From: a bacterium
GTDB taxonomy: Bacteria > Bacillota > Clostridia > Oscillospirales > Acutalibacteraceae
Length of the DNA: 8,801 nt
Assembly (NCBI GenBank): GCA_020627425.1
Contig: JAHKXX010000162.1
Coordinates: 1 to 8,801 of the forward strand
Reading direction: 5' to 3'
Position numbers and translations under genes: made by a program. This document shows, in pieces, positions 1 through 6,188 of the stretch. Every line of letters begins with the position of its first letter. Within the stretch, counting starts at the first letter, position 1. The notes below the pieces were generated by a model. That model was not told the DNA's origin. It did not search any database and saw nothing but the letters and a program-made list of their open reading frames with translations.

Positions 1-1311
1 CATTGCCGGAAGAATACCGTCAAGCTTAAAGAGTCCGAGCTGCTTGTTGTCTCTTGCAAACTCACGCTCACCCTGAAGCACGTTTACCTCTACCTGTGTC
101 TGGTTGTCGGCAGCCGTAGAGAATATCTGGCTCTTCTTTGTCGGGATAGTGGTGTTTCTCTCTATGATCTTTGTCATAACGCCGCCCTGTGTCTCAACGC
201 CCAGTGACAGAGGAGTTACGTCAAGCAGAAGCAGTCCCTGTACGTCGCCGCCGAGAACGCCTGCCTGGATAGCTGCGCCGATAGCAACACACTCATCGGG
301 GTTGATGCCCTTGAACGGATCCTTGCCTATAAGTCCCTTTACAGCGTCCTGTACAGCAGGTATTCTGGAGGAACCGCCTACCATAAGAACCTTGTCTATC
401 TCGCTTATCTCAAGACCGGAGTCCTTCAGAGCCTGACGAACGGGTCCCATTGTCTTTTCTACAAGGTCAGAGGTAAGCTCGTTGAACTTTGCTCTTGTCA
501 GAGTATAGTCAAGGTGCTTAGGACCTGTAGCGTCTGCTGTGATGAAGGGGATATTTATCTCTGCGGTAGTAATACCGGAAAGCTCTATCTTTGCCTTTTC
601 TGCCTCGTCCTTCAGACGCTGCATGGCTGTCTTGTCAGAAGAGAGGTCTACGCCCTGATCATTCTTGAAGCTTGTTACGAGCCAGTCTATTATCTTCTGG
701 TCAAAGTCGTCGCCGCCCAGGTGGTTGTTACCTGCTGTTGCGAGAACCTCCTGTACGCCGTCGCCCATCTCTATGATAGATACGTCGAATGTACCGCCGC
801 CCAGGTCATATACCATAACCTTCTGGTCGTTTTCCTTGTCTACGCCGTATGACAGAGCAGCAGCCGTAGGCTCGTTGATTATACGCTTTACATTAAGACC
901 TGCTATTTTACCTGCGTCCTTGGTTGCCTGACGCTGTGAGTCGGTAAAGTATGCCGGAACTGTTATAACAGCGTCGGTAACCTTCTCGCCGAGGTAGGAC
1001 TCTGCATCCTTTTTCAGCTTGCCGAGTATCATTGCGGAGATCTCCTGAGGAGTAAAGGACTTATCGTTTATCTTTACTTTATAAGAGGTACCCATCTCTC
1101 TCTTTATTGATGTTATAGTGTGGTCAGGGTTAGAAACTGCCTGACGCTTTGCTACCTGTCCTACGAGTCTTTCGCCGTTTTTAGCGAATGCCACTACCGA
1201 AGGGGTAGTTCTGGAGCCTTCTGCGTTTGCTATAACTACAGGCTCGCCGCCTTCTATAACGGCTACGCAGGAGTTTGTTGTACCAAGGTCAATACCGATT
1301 GTTTTTGACAT
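1..1311 (-). CDS. dnaK: Chaperone protein DnaK (Hsp70), 5' part only; runs off the left edge
   Basis: DnaK is the cytosolic ATP-dependent Hsp70 that binds exposed hydrophobic peptides and works with DnaJ and GrpE. I translated the minus strand from the ATG at 1311-1309 and got 437 uninterrupted codons up to the window edge; the family usually has about 600-640 residues, so the rest of the substrate-binding domain and the lid lie outside. Visible signatures are IDLGTTNS (7-14), the second phosphate loop VYDLGGGTFDVSI (167-179), VLMVGGSSRIPAVQ (308-321) and the interdomain linker LLLLDVTPLSLG (360-371). The linker sits near residue 360 rather than about 390 as in E. coli, as in Gram-positive DnaK with its shorter ATPase domain. 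GGAGG at 1321-1325 lies 9 nt before the ATG. It is the third gene of the CIRCE-controlled operon, 79 nt after grpE. One oddity: the linker reads VQGLLLL where VKDVLLL is usual. The absence of a stop reflects the window edge, not damage. Confidence 0.98.
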   Translation of the reverse strand, partial: MSKTIGIDLGTTNSCVAVIEGGEPVVIANAEGSRTTPSVVAFAKNGERLVGQVAKRQAVSNPDHTITSIKREMGTSYKVKINDKSFTPQEISAMILGKLKKDAESYLGEKVTDAVITVPAYFTDSQRQATKDAGKIAGLNVKRIINEPTAAALSYGVDKENDQKVMVYDLGGGTFDVSIIEMGDGVQEVLATAGNNHLGGDDFDQKIIDWLVTSFKNDQGVDLSSDKTAMQRLKDEAEKAKIELSGITTAEINIPFITADATGPKHLDYTLTRAKFNELTSDLVEKTMGPVRQALKDSGLEISEIDKVLMVGGSSRIPAVQDAVKGLIGKDPFKGINPDECVAIGAAIQAGVLGGDVQGLLLLDVTPLSLGVETQGGVMTKIIERNTTIPTKKSQIFSTAADNQTQVEVNVLQGEREFARDNKQLGLFKLDGILPAM

Positions 1312-1353
1312 AATAATCATCCTCCGATTTGTTGATTTGTTTTATATATTTAG

Positions 1354-1365
1354 AGGCTTTCGCCT
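1354..1365 (-). other. Small GNRA-capped hairpin between grpE and dnaK
   Basis: In the minus-strand transcript AGGC-GAAA-GCCT forms a 4-bp stem with a GNRA tetraloop, preceded by a run of six A residues. It lies in the 79-nt gap between grpE and dnaK, about 40 nt before the dnaK start. No U-tract follows on the minus strand, so it does not look like a terminator for the operon. It could be a small mRNA stability or processing element, or chance. Confidence 0.35.
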
Positions 1366-1390
1366 TTTTTACCGTGCTGCGCCCTACAGC

Positions 1391-1936
1391 TTATTCAGAT
1401 ATCTGCACTACTGCATGGCGAATTATCTTGTCGCCTATCTTGAAGCCCTTCTGGTAGACCATTGTTATATGATCCTCCGGCAGCTCCTCGTCGTGCGTTC
1501 TTGCTATTGCATTGTGAAGCTCGGGGTCGAACTCCTCTCCGCGTTCACCGAAGGTGACCACGTTGAGCTTTTCAAAAGCCATATCAAACTGCTTTTGTAT
1601 CATTTCCAGACCCTTTCTGAACTCGTCCGACACATCTGCGTCGCTTGCAAGAGCAAGGGCAAAGTTGTCAACTACGGGCAAAAACGCCTCTACCGTAGCC
1701 GCAACCGCGTTATCATAGGTCATCAGCTTTTCTTTTTCGGTGCGCTTGCGGAAATTATCATACTCCGCAAGAGTACGGATAAACTGATCCTTCTGAGCAG
1801 CAAGCTCCTCCTGAAGCTTTTTCAGTTCTTCATTTTCGTTTTCTTTTGAAATTCCTTCATCCGTTTTTTCAGCAGAAGCTGTTTCTTCGGATTTCACAGC
1901 GGATTTCGTATCCGTCTTGTTCTTTCTCTTTGCCAA
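1391..1936 (-). CDS. grpE: Nucleotide exchange factor GrpE (Hsp70 cofactor), TTG start
   Basis: GrpE is a cytosolic homodimer that opens the DnaK ATPase domain and releases ADP, resetting the chaperone cycle; it can also act as a thermosensor. The protein has 181 residues, normal for the family. Residues 1-34 are a charged, Lys/Glu/Ser-rich disordered tail. Residues 35-75 have the heptad character of the long dimer helix, with the typical AEYDNFRKRTEKEK stretch at 57-70. The C-terminal beta-wing that contacts DnaK includes HNAIARTHDEELPEDHI (141-157) and the signature region VYQKGFKIGDKIIRHAVVQIS (160-180). The start is TTG at 1936-1934, chosen because AGGAGAG lies 8 nt upstream and no in-frame ATG occurs until far inside the conserved region. 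It stands between hrcA (68-nt gap) and dnaK in the CIRCE operon, so heat-shock induction is expected. Identification is firm; only the exact start is slightly uncertain. Confidence 0.96.
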   Translation of the reverse strand: MAKRKNKTDTKSAVKSEETASAEKTDEGISKENENEELKKLQEELAAQKDQFIRTLAEYDNFRKRTEKEKLMTYDNAVAATVEAFLPVVDNFALALASDADVSDEFRKGLEMIQKQFDMAFEKLNVVTFGERGEEFDPELHNAIARTHDEELPEDHITMVYQKGFKIGDKIIRHAVVQISE

Positions 1937-1957
1937 GACTTTTTCTCTCCTTTCATT

Positions 1958-1980
1958 AGTTCAGGAATCATTCAGGAACT
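1958..1980 (-). repeat. Duplicated octamer and weak inverted repeat in the hrcA-grpE gap
   Basis: The octamer TTCAGGAA occurs at 1960-1967 and again at 1971-1978, and the outer bases AGTTC / GAACT (1958-1962 and 1976-1980) form a 5-bp inverted repeat. In Bacillus subtilis a stem-loop in the same gap is tied to processing of the heat-shock mRNA; whether this much weaker structure does the same is only a guess. It lies about 20-45 nt upstream of the grpE start. Confidence 0.3.
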
Positions 1981-2004
1981 GTTCATCAATAACTTTTTAT
2001 TTCT

Positions 2005-3042
2005 TCACAGTTCCTTACTGTCGAGCAGATCGCCGAGCAGTGTTCCTACTGTACCTGTAACATATTCGAGTGTTGAGATAACCTTGGGGTAGTTCATCCT
2101 TACGGGGCCTATCAGTGCCATAGCGCCGATACATTGAGCAGACGCAGTATAATGCGTAACTATAATGCTCAGAGAAGACAATGCAGGATTATTTATCTCG
2201 CTTCCTATAAGTATGCTTGCCTTGGTATCCGAGGTTTTCAGGAGCTTTGAAAGCTCTGATGAAGTTCCGAGCAGCTCCATAACTTTTTTGCCGTCAGCAG
2301 ATGCAAGCTCCGGCATTACAAACAGATTTGAATGTCCTTTTATTGCCACGTCAGTCGTAGCCGCTTGTTTGGCTGCATCGTGAATAGCCATAAGCACGTT
2401 TGGCATCATCATTGATATTTCGCCCAGAGACACCGCCATATTCTGCATAAATGCCGGAGTAACTCCGGTAACGGGCATTCCGCGCATTTTTTCGTTCATA
2501 ACGTTGTCAAACATCTCTATAAGCTCATCGTTCAGTTCGAAGTCGCACCGGAACAGCTTTGTCTTTACGGAGCCTGTCGATGTGATAAGTACCACCATCG
2601 CAGTATAACCGCCCGTCTGTACAAAGCGGATATTCTTTATCAGTGCAGATTCTCCCGGAGGGGACGCCGCCACTACGGCACAGCCCGTTATCCGGGAAAG
2701 CAGCTCTGCCGAAGAACCCAAGAGGTGTTCGGGAGCGTCAGTGGACAAATACAGTCTGTCAAAAATCAATGACTGCTCGGACTTTGTCAGAGGTATGGGC
2801 TTCATCAGTGTATCAACATACACCCTATAGCCAAGCTCCGTAGGTATCCTACCCGACGAAGTATGAGGCTGCTCCAAAAGTCCGAGAGAGGAAAGCTCTG
2901 CCATATCGTTCCTGATGGTTGCTGACGATACGCTGAAATCAAGTGTGTCACACAGGTTTTTTGAGCCTACAGGTTCTCCTGTGCGGATATACAGTTCGAC
3001 CAGTGCTTCAAGGACCTTCATTTTCCTTTGAGTCGGTTCCAT
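2005..3042 (-). CDS. hrcA: Heat-inducible transcription repressor HrcA
   Basis: HrcA binds the CIRCE operator as a dimer and represses class I heat-shock genes; in the established model its activity depends on GroEL, so unfolded protein titrates the chaperonin and derepresses the operon. The protein has 345 residues, normal for the family. The N-terminal winged helix-turn-helix spans about 1-75: the recognition helix region is SSATIRNDMAELSSLGLL (39-56) and the wing has HTSSGRIPTELGYRVYVD (60-77). The middle and C-terminal parts match the GAF-like dimerisation region. I chose ATG at 3042-3040 because GAGGTG (3054-3049) sits 6 nt upstream. A longer reading from GTG at 3066 adds eight residues but would start inside the CIRCE arm with no binding site. 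HrcA is the first gene of its own operon, so it represses itself together with grpE and dnaK. The stop is TGA at 2007-2005. Confidence 0.97.
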   Translation of the reverse strand: MEPTQRKMKVLEALVELYIRTGEPVGSKNLCDTLDFSVSSATIRNDMAELSSLGLLEQPHTSSGRIPTELGYRVYVDTLMKPIPLTKSEQSLIFDRLYLSTDAPEHLLGSSAELLSRITGCAVVAASPPGESALIKNIRFVQTGGYTAMVVLITSTGSVKTKLFRCDFELNDELIEMFDNVMNEKMRGMPVTGVTPAFMQNMAVSLGEISMMMPNVLMAIHDAAKQAATTDVAIKGHSNLFVMPELASADGKKVMELLGTSSELSKLLKTSDTKASILIGSEINNPALSSLSIIVTHYTASAQCIGAMALIGPVRMNYPKVISTLEYVTGTVGTLLGDLLDSKEL

Positions 3043-3059
3043 ATCAGCCACCTCTCTTG

Positions 3060-3086
3060 TTAGCACTCTCGTTAACTGAGTGCTAA
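3060..3086 (-). promoter_or_regulatory. CIRCE operator (HrcA binding site)
   Basis: TTAGCACTC (3060-3068), a 9-nt spacer, then GAGTGCTAA (3078-3086): an exact match to the CIRCE consensus with perfect 9-bp arms. It begins a few bases after the predicted transcription start and ends 17 nt before the hrcA ATG, the usual place for autoregulation by HrcA. It is the only copy in the window; none precedes the rimP operon. Confidence 0.98.
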
Positions 3087-3096
3087 TCTATATATT

Positions 3097-3125
3097 AATT
3101 TACCATCATAATCGCGATTTGTCAA
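3097..3125 (-). promoter_or_regulatory. Sigma-A promoter of the hrcA-grpE-dnaK operon
   Basis: On the minus strand a perfect -35 TTGACA (3125-3120) is followed by a 17-nt spacer and a -10 TAAATT (3102-3097). A TG dinucleotide one base before the -10 gives an extended -10. The stretch 3126-3150 upstream is almost pure A/T, like an UP element. The start site should fall near 3090, so CIRCE would lie at the very beginning of the mRNA. The vegetative promoter plus CIRCE fits a class I heat-shock operon. Confidence 0.88.
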
Positions 3126-3163
3126 TAATTAATTATAAATAATTTATTACAACCTTGTAAGAA

Positions 3164-3254
3164 GCAGTGCAACGCTGCACCCGGATCGCGGCGGAGTGCC
3201 TCCGCTGTCAATTCGCGCACTCAGGTCGATTTTACCGCCAACCTTCTTGGCACG
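3164..3254 (+). repeat. Modular intergenic repeat, copy 1 (first 66-bp module plus leading hairpin)
   Basis: It begins with hairpin GCAGTG-CAA-CGCTGC (3164-3178, one G.T wobble). After ACCC and a short spacer comes a second hairpin GCGGAG-TGC-CTCCGC (3191-3205), the core AATTCGCGCACT (3210-3221), a variable stretch, and GGCACGCG (3249-3256), which runs straight into the next module. The same blocks in the same order occur at 3257-3385, in reverse at 3602-3738, and at 8697-8801. Core start to GGCACGCG start is 38-39 bp in every copy. Family unknown to me; it looks like a small non-coding intergenic repeat. Orientation is arbitrary, plus for this copy. Confidence 0.85.
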
Positions 3255-3385
3255 CGGCGCAGTGCCTGCGCTGTCAATTCGCGCACTGTAGTTTTTAGCG
3301 CCGTCTACTTTTTGGCACGCGTACAGGTTTGTTTTATTGTCCCTCTCTGTCCGCATCACAGCGCTTACGCGCCGCTCGTGCTGGT
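3255..3385 (+). repeat. Modular intergenic repeat, copy 2 (second module plus tail)
   Basis: A tandem continuation of copy 1 at a 66-bp period. It has hairpin GCGCAG-TGC-CTGCGC (3257-3271), core AATTCGCGCACT (3276-3287), GGCACGCGTAC (3314-3324), the tail block TTTATTGTCCCTCTC (3333-3347), and a distal hairpin-like GCGC-TTAC-GCGC (3361-3372). Compared with copy 1 the first hairpin has exchanged one G-C pair for C-G on both arms, so pairing is kept while sequence changes. The tail found here is absent after copy 1, so copy 1 looks like an internally duplicated module. Confidence 0.85.
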
Positions 3386-3600
3386 TTGGAGTTGAGGCGA
3401 GTGTGTTTGTTTATTCTGTTTTGTGTACCGAGTCTTTGCTGTTTTATTGTATCCATATTTATAAATGCATATTACACACTAAAAAAACGCATTACCGTAT
3501 CAATTACAGTAATGCGCTTTTGTTATTTGTTATGTTATTTGTTTGTTATTCTGTTTTTCGGATTTATAAATTAGAACAGAGAAATATAATTCGCCTTTAC
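3386..3600. other. AT-rich gene-free centre between two inverted repeat copies
   Basis: These 215 bases hold no credible gene on either strand. The clear feature is the terminator at 3481-3516, listed separately. The phrase TTATTCTGTTTT near 3411-3422 recurs, slightly altered, near 3545-3557, giving a loose T-rich repetition. The reading frames that cross this stretch on the plus strand start within the repeat, lack ribosome binding sites and are rich in Cys/Phe/Tyr low-complexity sequence. Functionally this is the end of the infB 3' untranslated region. Confidence 0.7.
3481..3516 (-). terminator. Intrinsic terminator of the rimP-infB operon
   Basis: On the minus strand an 8-bp perfect stem (CGCATTAC at 3488-3495 pairs with GTAATGCG at 3509-3516) with a 13-nt loop is followed directly by seven T residues (3487-3481). 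Upstream A residues could extend the stem. It lies about 220 nt after the infB stop and about 390 nt before the hrcA promoter, so it separates the two operons. The plus-strand reading has only a short T-run (CTTTTGTT), so the minus direction is favoured. Confidence 0.88.
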
Positions 3601-3601
3601 T

Positions 3602-3738
3602 CCGCAGCAGCGCTAAGCGGCGCTATATGCGCCGTGACGCGGATGGAGAGGCATAATAAACTAAGCCCGTACGCGTGGCAATAAGGTAGGCGGTAACGAA
3701 AACCACAGTGCGCGAATTGGGTGCAGCGTCACGCTGCT
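3602..3738 (-). repeat. Modular intergenic repeat, copy 3 (inverted, starts at the infB stop codon)
   Basis: Read on the minus strand it has hairpin GCAGCG-TGA-CGCTGC (3737-3723), ACCC, core AATTCGCGCACT (3718-3707), GCCACGCGTAC (3679-3669, one change), TTTATTATGCCTCTC (3660-3646), and a distal hairpin GGCGC-ATATA-GCGCC (3633-3619). It matches copy 1/2 in block order but has a single module and faces the opposite way. The first hairpin base is the last base of the infB TAG stop. It would be transcribed as part of the infB 3' untranslated region ahead of the terminator. Confidence 0.85.
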
Positions 3739-6166
3739 ATTCTATTATTTGTTCCATTTCGTAGATCTCGAAGATGTCGCCTTCTTTGATGTCGCTGAAT
3801 TTTTCGAGGGTGATACCGCACTCAAAGCCTGCGGCAACCTCTTTTACGGAGTCCTTGAATCTTTGCAGGGACGCTATCTTGTCATCGGCTATTATTATTC
3901 CGTCGCGTACAACACGGGTCTGTGCACCGCGAACTACCTTGCCGCTGAGAACATAGGAACCGGATACCATACCGACGCCGGTTATCTTGTAGGTCTGTCT
4001 TACCTCTACTCGTCCAAGCTGGTTTTCTCTGAACTTAGGAGCAAGCATACCCTTCATAGCAGACTGTATCTCCTCTATGCACTCATAGATAACTCTGTAC
4101 AGACGCATATCTACGCCGTCGCGCTTTGCATTTTCCTCTGCAACGGAGTCAGGACGTACGTTAAAGCCTACTATTATAGCGTTTGACGCGTTCGCAAGCA
4201 TTACGTCGGACTCTCTTATCGCGCCGACGCCGCTGTGTATAACGTTGACCCTTATCTCGTCATTAGTCAGCTTTTCAAGGTTTTGTCTGACTGCTTCAAC
4301 GGAGCCTTGTACGTCAGCCTTTACTATTATCTTCAGCTCCTTCATATCATCAAGCTTCATACGGTCAAACAGGTTGTCAAGTGTAACCTTTGTCTGGCTG
4401 CTGAAGCGTTCTTCCTTCTCCTTGGTCTTTCTCTGCTCGACCAGCTCACGCGCAAGGCGCTCGTCCGATACTGCGTTGAATATATCGCCGCCTGTCGGTA
4501 CATCATCAAGTCCTGTTATCTCTACGGGAACGGACGGACCTGCGTTCTTTACTCTTGCGCCCTTTTCGTTTGTCATTGCCCTTACTCTGCCGACGCATGT
4601 ACCGGCTACTATTATGTCGCCTACGTTCAGAGTGCCGTTCTGTACAAGCACGGTTGCTATAGGACCTCTGCCCTTGTCAAGTCGTGCCTCTATTACGCTG
4701 CCCTTTGCGGCTCTGTCGGGGTTAGCCTTCAGCTCCTTCATATCGGCAACAAGCAGCACCATCTCCAGCAGCTCGTCAAGACCCTCTTTTGTATGGGCTG
4801 AAACAGGCATAACGGGTGTATCGCCGCCCCACTCTTCGGGTACTATATCGTACTCGGTAAGCTGCTGCTTTACCTGATCCACGTTTGCGCCGGGCTTGTC
4901 TATCTTGTTTACTGCTACGATTATAGACACACCGGCAGCCTTTGCGTGGTTTATAGCCTCTACTGTCTGGGGCATAATACCGTCATCGGCAGCTACTACA
5001 AGGATAGCGATATCGGTTATCTGTGCGCCTCTTGCACGCATAGTTGTAAACGCCTCGTGTCCGGGAGTATCAAGGAAGGTAATATCGCGGTCGTTTATTT
5101 TTACTCTGTATGCACCTATATGCTGAGTTATTCCGCCTGCCTCGGTAGAGGTAACATGAGCGTGACGTATTGCGTCAAGAAGAGATGTCTTTCCGTGGTC
5201 AACGTGACCCATTACTACTACAACAGGCGCTCTCGGTACAAGGTTTTCATCATCATCATCGCTGTCGTCGATTATCTTTTCCTCTATGGTTTCGATAACC
5301 TCTTTCTCGACCTTTGCGTGAAATTCCATCGCCGCAAGAGACGCGGTATCAAAGTCTATAGTGTCATTCACCGTAGCCATTACACCCAGACCCATAAGCT
5401 TCATTATAACCTCGGCAGCAGTAGCCTTTAGTCGCAGCGCAAGCTCTCCTACGGTTATTTCATCAGGTATCTGTACGGTAATGGGCTTTGCCTTTCTGTT
5501 CTTTTCAATACGGCGAAGTCTTTCCTGCTCGGTCTCTTTTCGGGAATTACGAGGCTTTCCGCGCTGCTGTGAGCGCTGATTTATTTTTTGCTTCTGAACG
5601 GTGTTGTCGTTCTTGTTTCTCATTTTTTCATTTGCAAGGCGGTCGTACTTTTCGTTGTAGCGCTCCGCATCAACGTGAGACTGTCTTGTATTTATTACCC
5701 TGCCGCCACGGCTGCCGGAGGTCGATTCCTGCTCTATAACTACGGTGGACTCTCCCTTGGCGGGCTGACGCAGAGGCTTCACGGGTCTTTCGGCTTTATC
5801 GCTGTGTTTCGGTTTTTTGTCCGTCTTTGTTTCGGGCTTTGCTTTATCCTGTTTTGCGCTCTTTTCGCGTTTGTCCTGTCTGTCGGGCTTTTGCTCGTTA
5901 TCGGATACACGGGGAGCCTCGGTCTTTTTCTGCGGCTGCTCCTTCGGCTCTTCCTTCTTTACATCGTTTGCCGTAGCAAAATACTTATCAAAGCTGTCAA
6001 CTGCGTTCTTTTGAGTAAAATGCTCGAATATTACATTCAGCTCTTCCTCGGTAAGTATTCCGGCAGGTTTTTTTGTCGAGCCTAAATGCTCCTTAAGTAC
6101 ATCGGAAACCTCTTTGTTGGATACTCCCATATCCTTTGCTGCTTCACTAAGTCTGACTTTTATCAT
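3737..6166 (-). CDS. infB: Translation initiation factor IF-2
   Basis: IF-2 is the GTPase that places initiator fMet-tRNA on the 30S subunit and promotes 50S joining. The protein has 809 residues. An IF2-N domain occupies about 1-52 (IKVRLSEAAKDMGVSNKEV), then a long Lys/Glu/Gln-rich disordered linker (about 66-225), a second IF2-N-like domain (about 226-290) and an acidic DSDDDDEN patch (301-308). The G domain shows GHVDHGKT (320-327), GGITQ (344-348), DTPGH (366-370), NKID (420-423) and SAH (456-458). Domains II, III and the fMet-tRNA-binding C-domain follow and end normally at EIYEMEQIIE. ATG at 6166 is chosen because AGGAGAG lies about 8 nt upstream; a TTG at 6199 would add 11 residues and overlap the upstream gene. 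It is the last gene of the operon, 22 nt after ylxQ. rbfA, common downstream, is missing, and a repeat copy begins at the stop codon. Confidence 0.98.
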   Translation of the reverse strand: MIKVRLSEAAKDMGVSNKEVSDVLKEHLGSTKKPAGILTEEELNVIFEHFTQKNAVDSFDKYFATANDVKKEEPKEQPQKKTEAPRVSDNEQKPDRQDKREKSAKQDKAKPETKTDKKPKHSDKAERPVKPLRQPAKGESTVVIEQESTSGSRGGRVINTRQSHVDAERYNEKYDRLANEKMRNKNDNTVQKQKINQRSQQRGKPRNSRKETEQERLRRIEKNRKAKPITVQIPDEITVGELALRLKATAAEVIMKLMGLGVMATVNDTIDFDTASLAAMEFHAKVEKEVIETIEEKIIDDSDDDDENLVPRAPVVVVMGHVDHGKTSLLDAIRHAHVTSTEAGGITQHIGAYRVKINDRDITFLDTPGHEAFTTMRARGAQITDIAILVVAADDGIMPQTVEAINHAKAAGVSIIVAVNKIDKPGANVDQVKQQLTEYDIVPEEWGGDTPVMPVSAHTKEGLDELLEMVLLVADMKELKANPDRAAKGSVIEARLDKGRGPIATVLVQNGTLNVGDIIVAGTCVGRVRAMTNEKGARVKNAGPSVPVEITGLDDVPTGGDIFNAVSDERLARELVEQRKTKEKEERFSSQTKVTLDNLFDRMKLDDMKELKIIVKADVQGSVEAVRQNLEKLTNDEIRVNVIHSGVGAIRESDVMLANASNAIIVGFNVRPDSVAEENAKRDGVDMRLYRVIYECIEEIQSAMKGMLAPKFRENQLGRVEVRQTYKITGVGMVSGSYVLSGKVVRGAQTRVVRDGIIIADDKIASLQRFKDSVKEVAAGFECGITLEKFSDIKEGDIFEIYEMEQIIE

Positions 6167-6188
6167 ATACACATCTCTCCTGTCTTGA

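Noticed and set aside
1354..1370. Plus-strand intrinsic terminator (AGGC-TTTC-GCCT plus T-run)
   Set aside because: The stem has only four pairs and no plus-strand gene exists to terminate.
1337..1849. Plus-strand frame of 170 codons opposite grpE
   Set aside because: It is the antisense shadow of a clear grpE gene with conserved motifs; no independent evidence of coding.
3043..3066. GTG at 3066 as the hrcA start (353 residues)
   Set aside because: It lies within the CIRCE arm with no ribosome binding site, while ATG at 3042 has GAGGTG at proper spacing and matches the usual HrcA N-terminus.
3166..3324. CRISPR array suggested by regularly spaced repeats of 66-bp period
   Set aside because: Only two units, the whole 66-bp unit is diverged rather than exact repeats with unique spacers, and the family recurs singly elsewhere; no cas genes are present.
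3147..3359. Minus-strand frame of 70 codons with an internal 22-residue peptide repeat (ARIDS.GT.PR)
   Set aside because: It comes from the 66-bp DNA duplication, which happens to be a multiple of three. It has no ribosome binding site, starts inside the repeat, and the corresponding frame in copies 3 and 4 meets a stop soon after the YA[CW] block, so there is no coding conservation.
3329..3684. Two overlapping plus-strand frames (81 and 115 codons) in the infB-hrcA gap
   Set aside because: They cross both repeat copies and the terminator, lack ribosome binding sites, have low-complexity Cys/Phe/Tyr-rich sequence and resemble no family I know.
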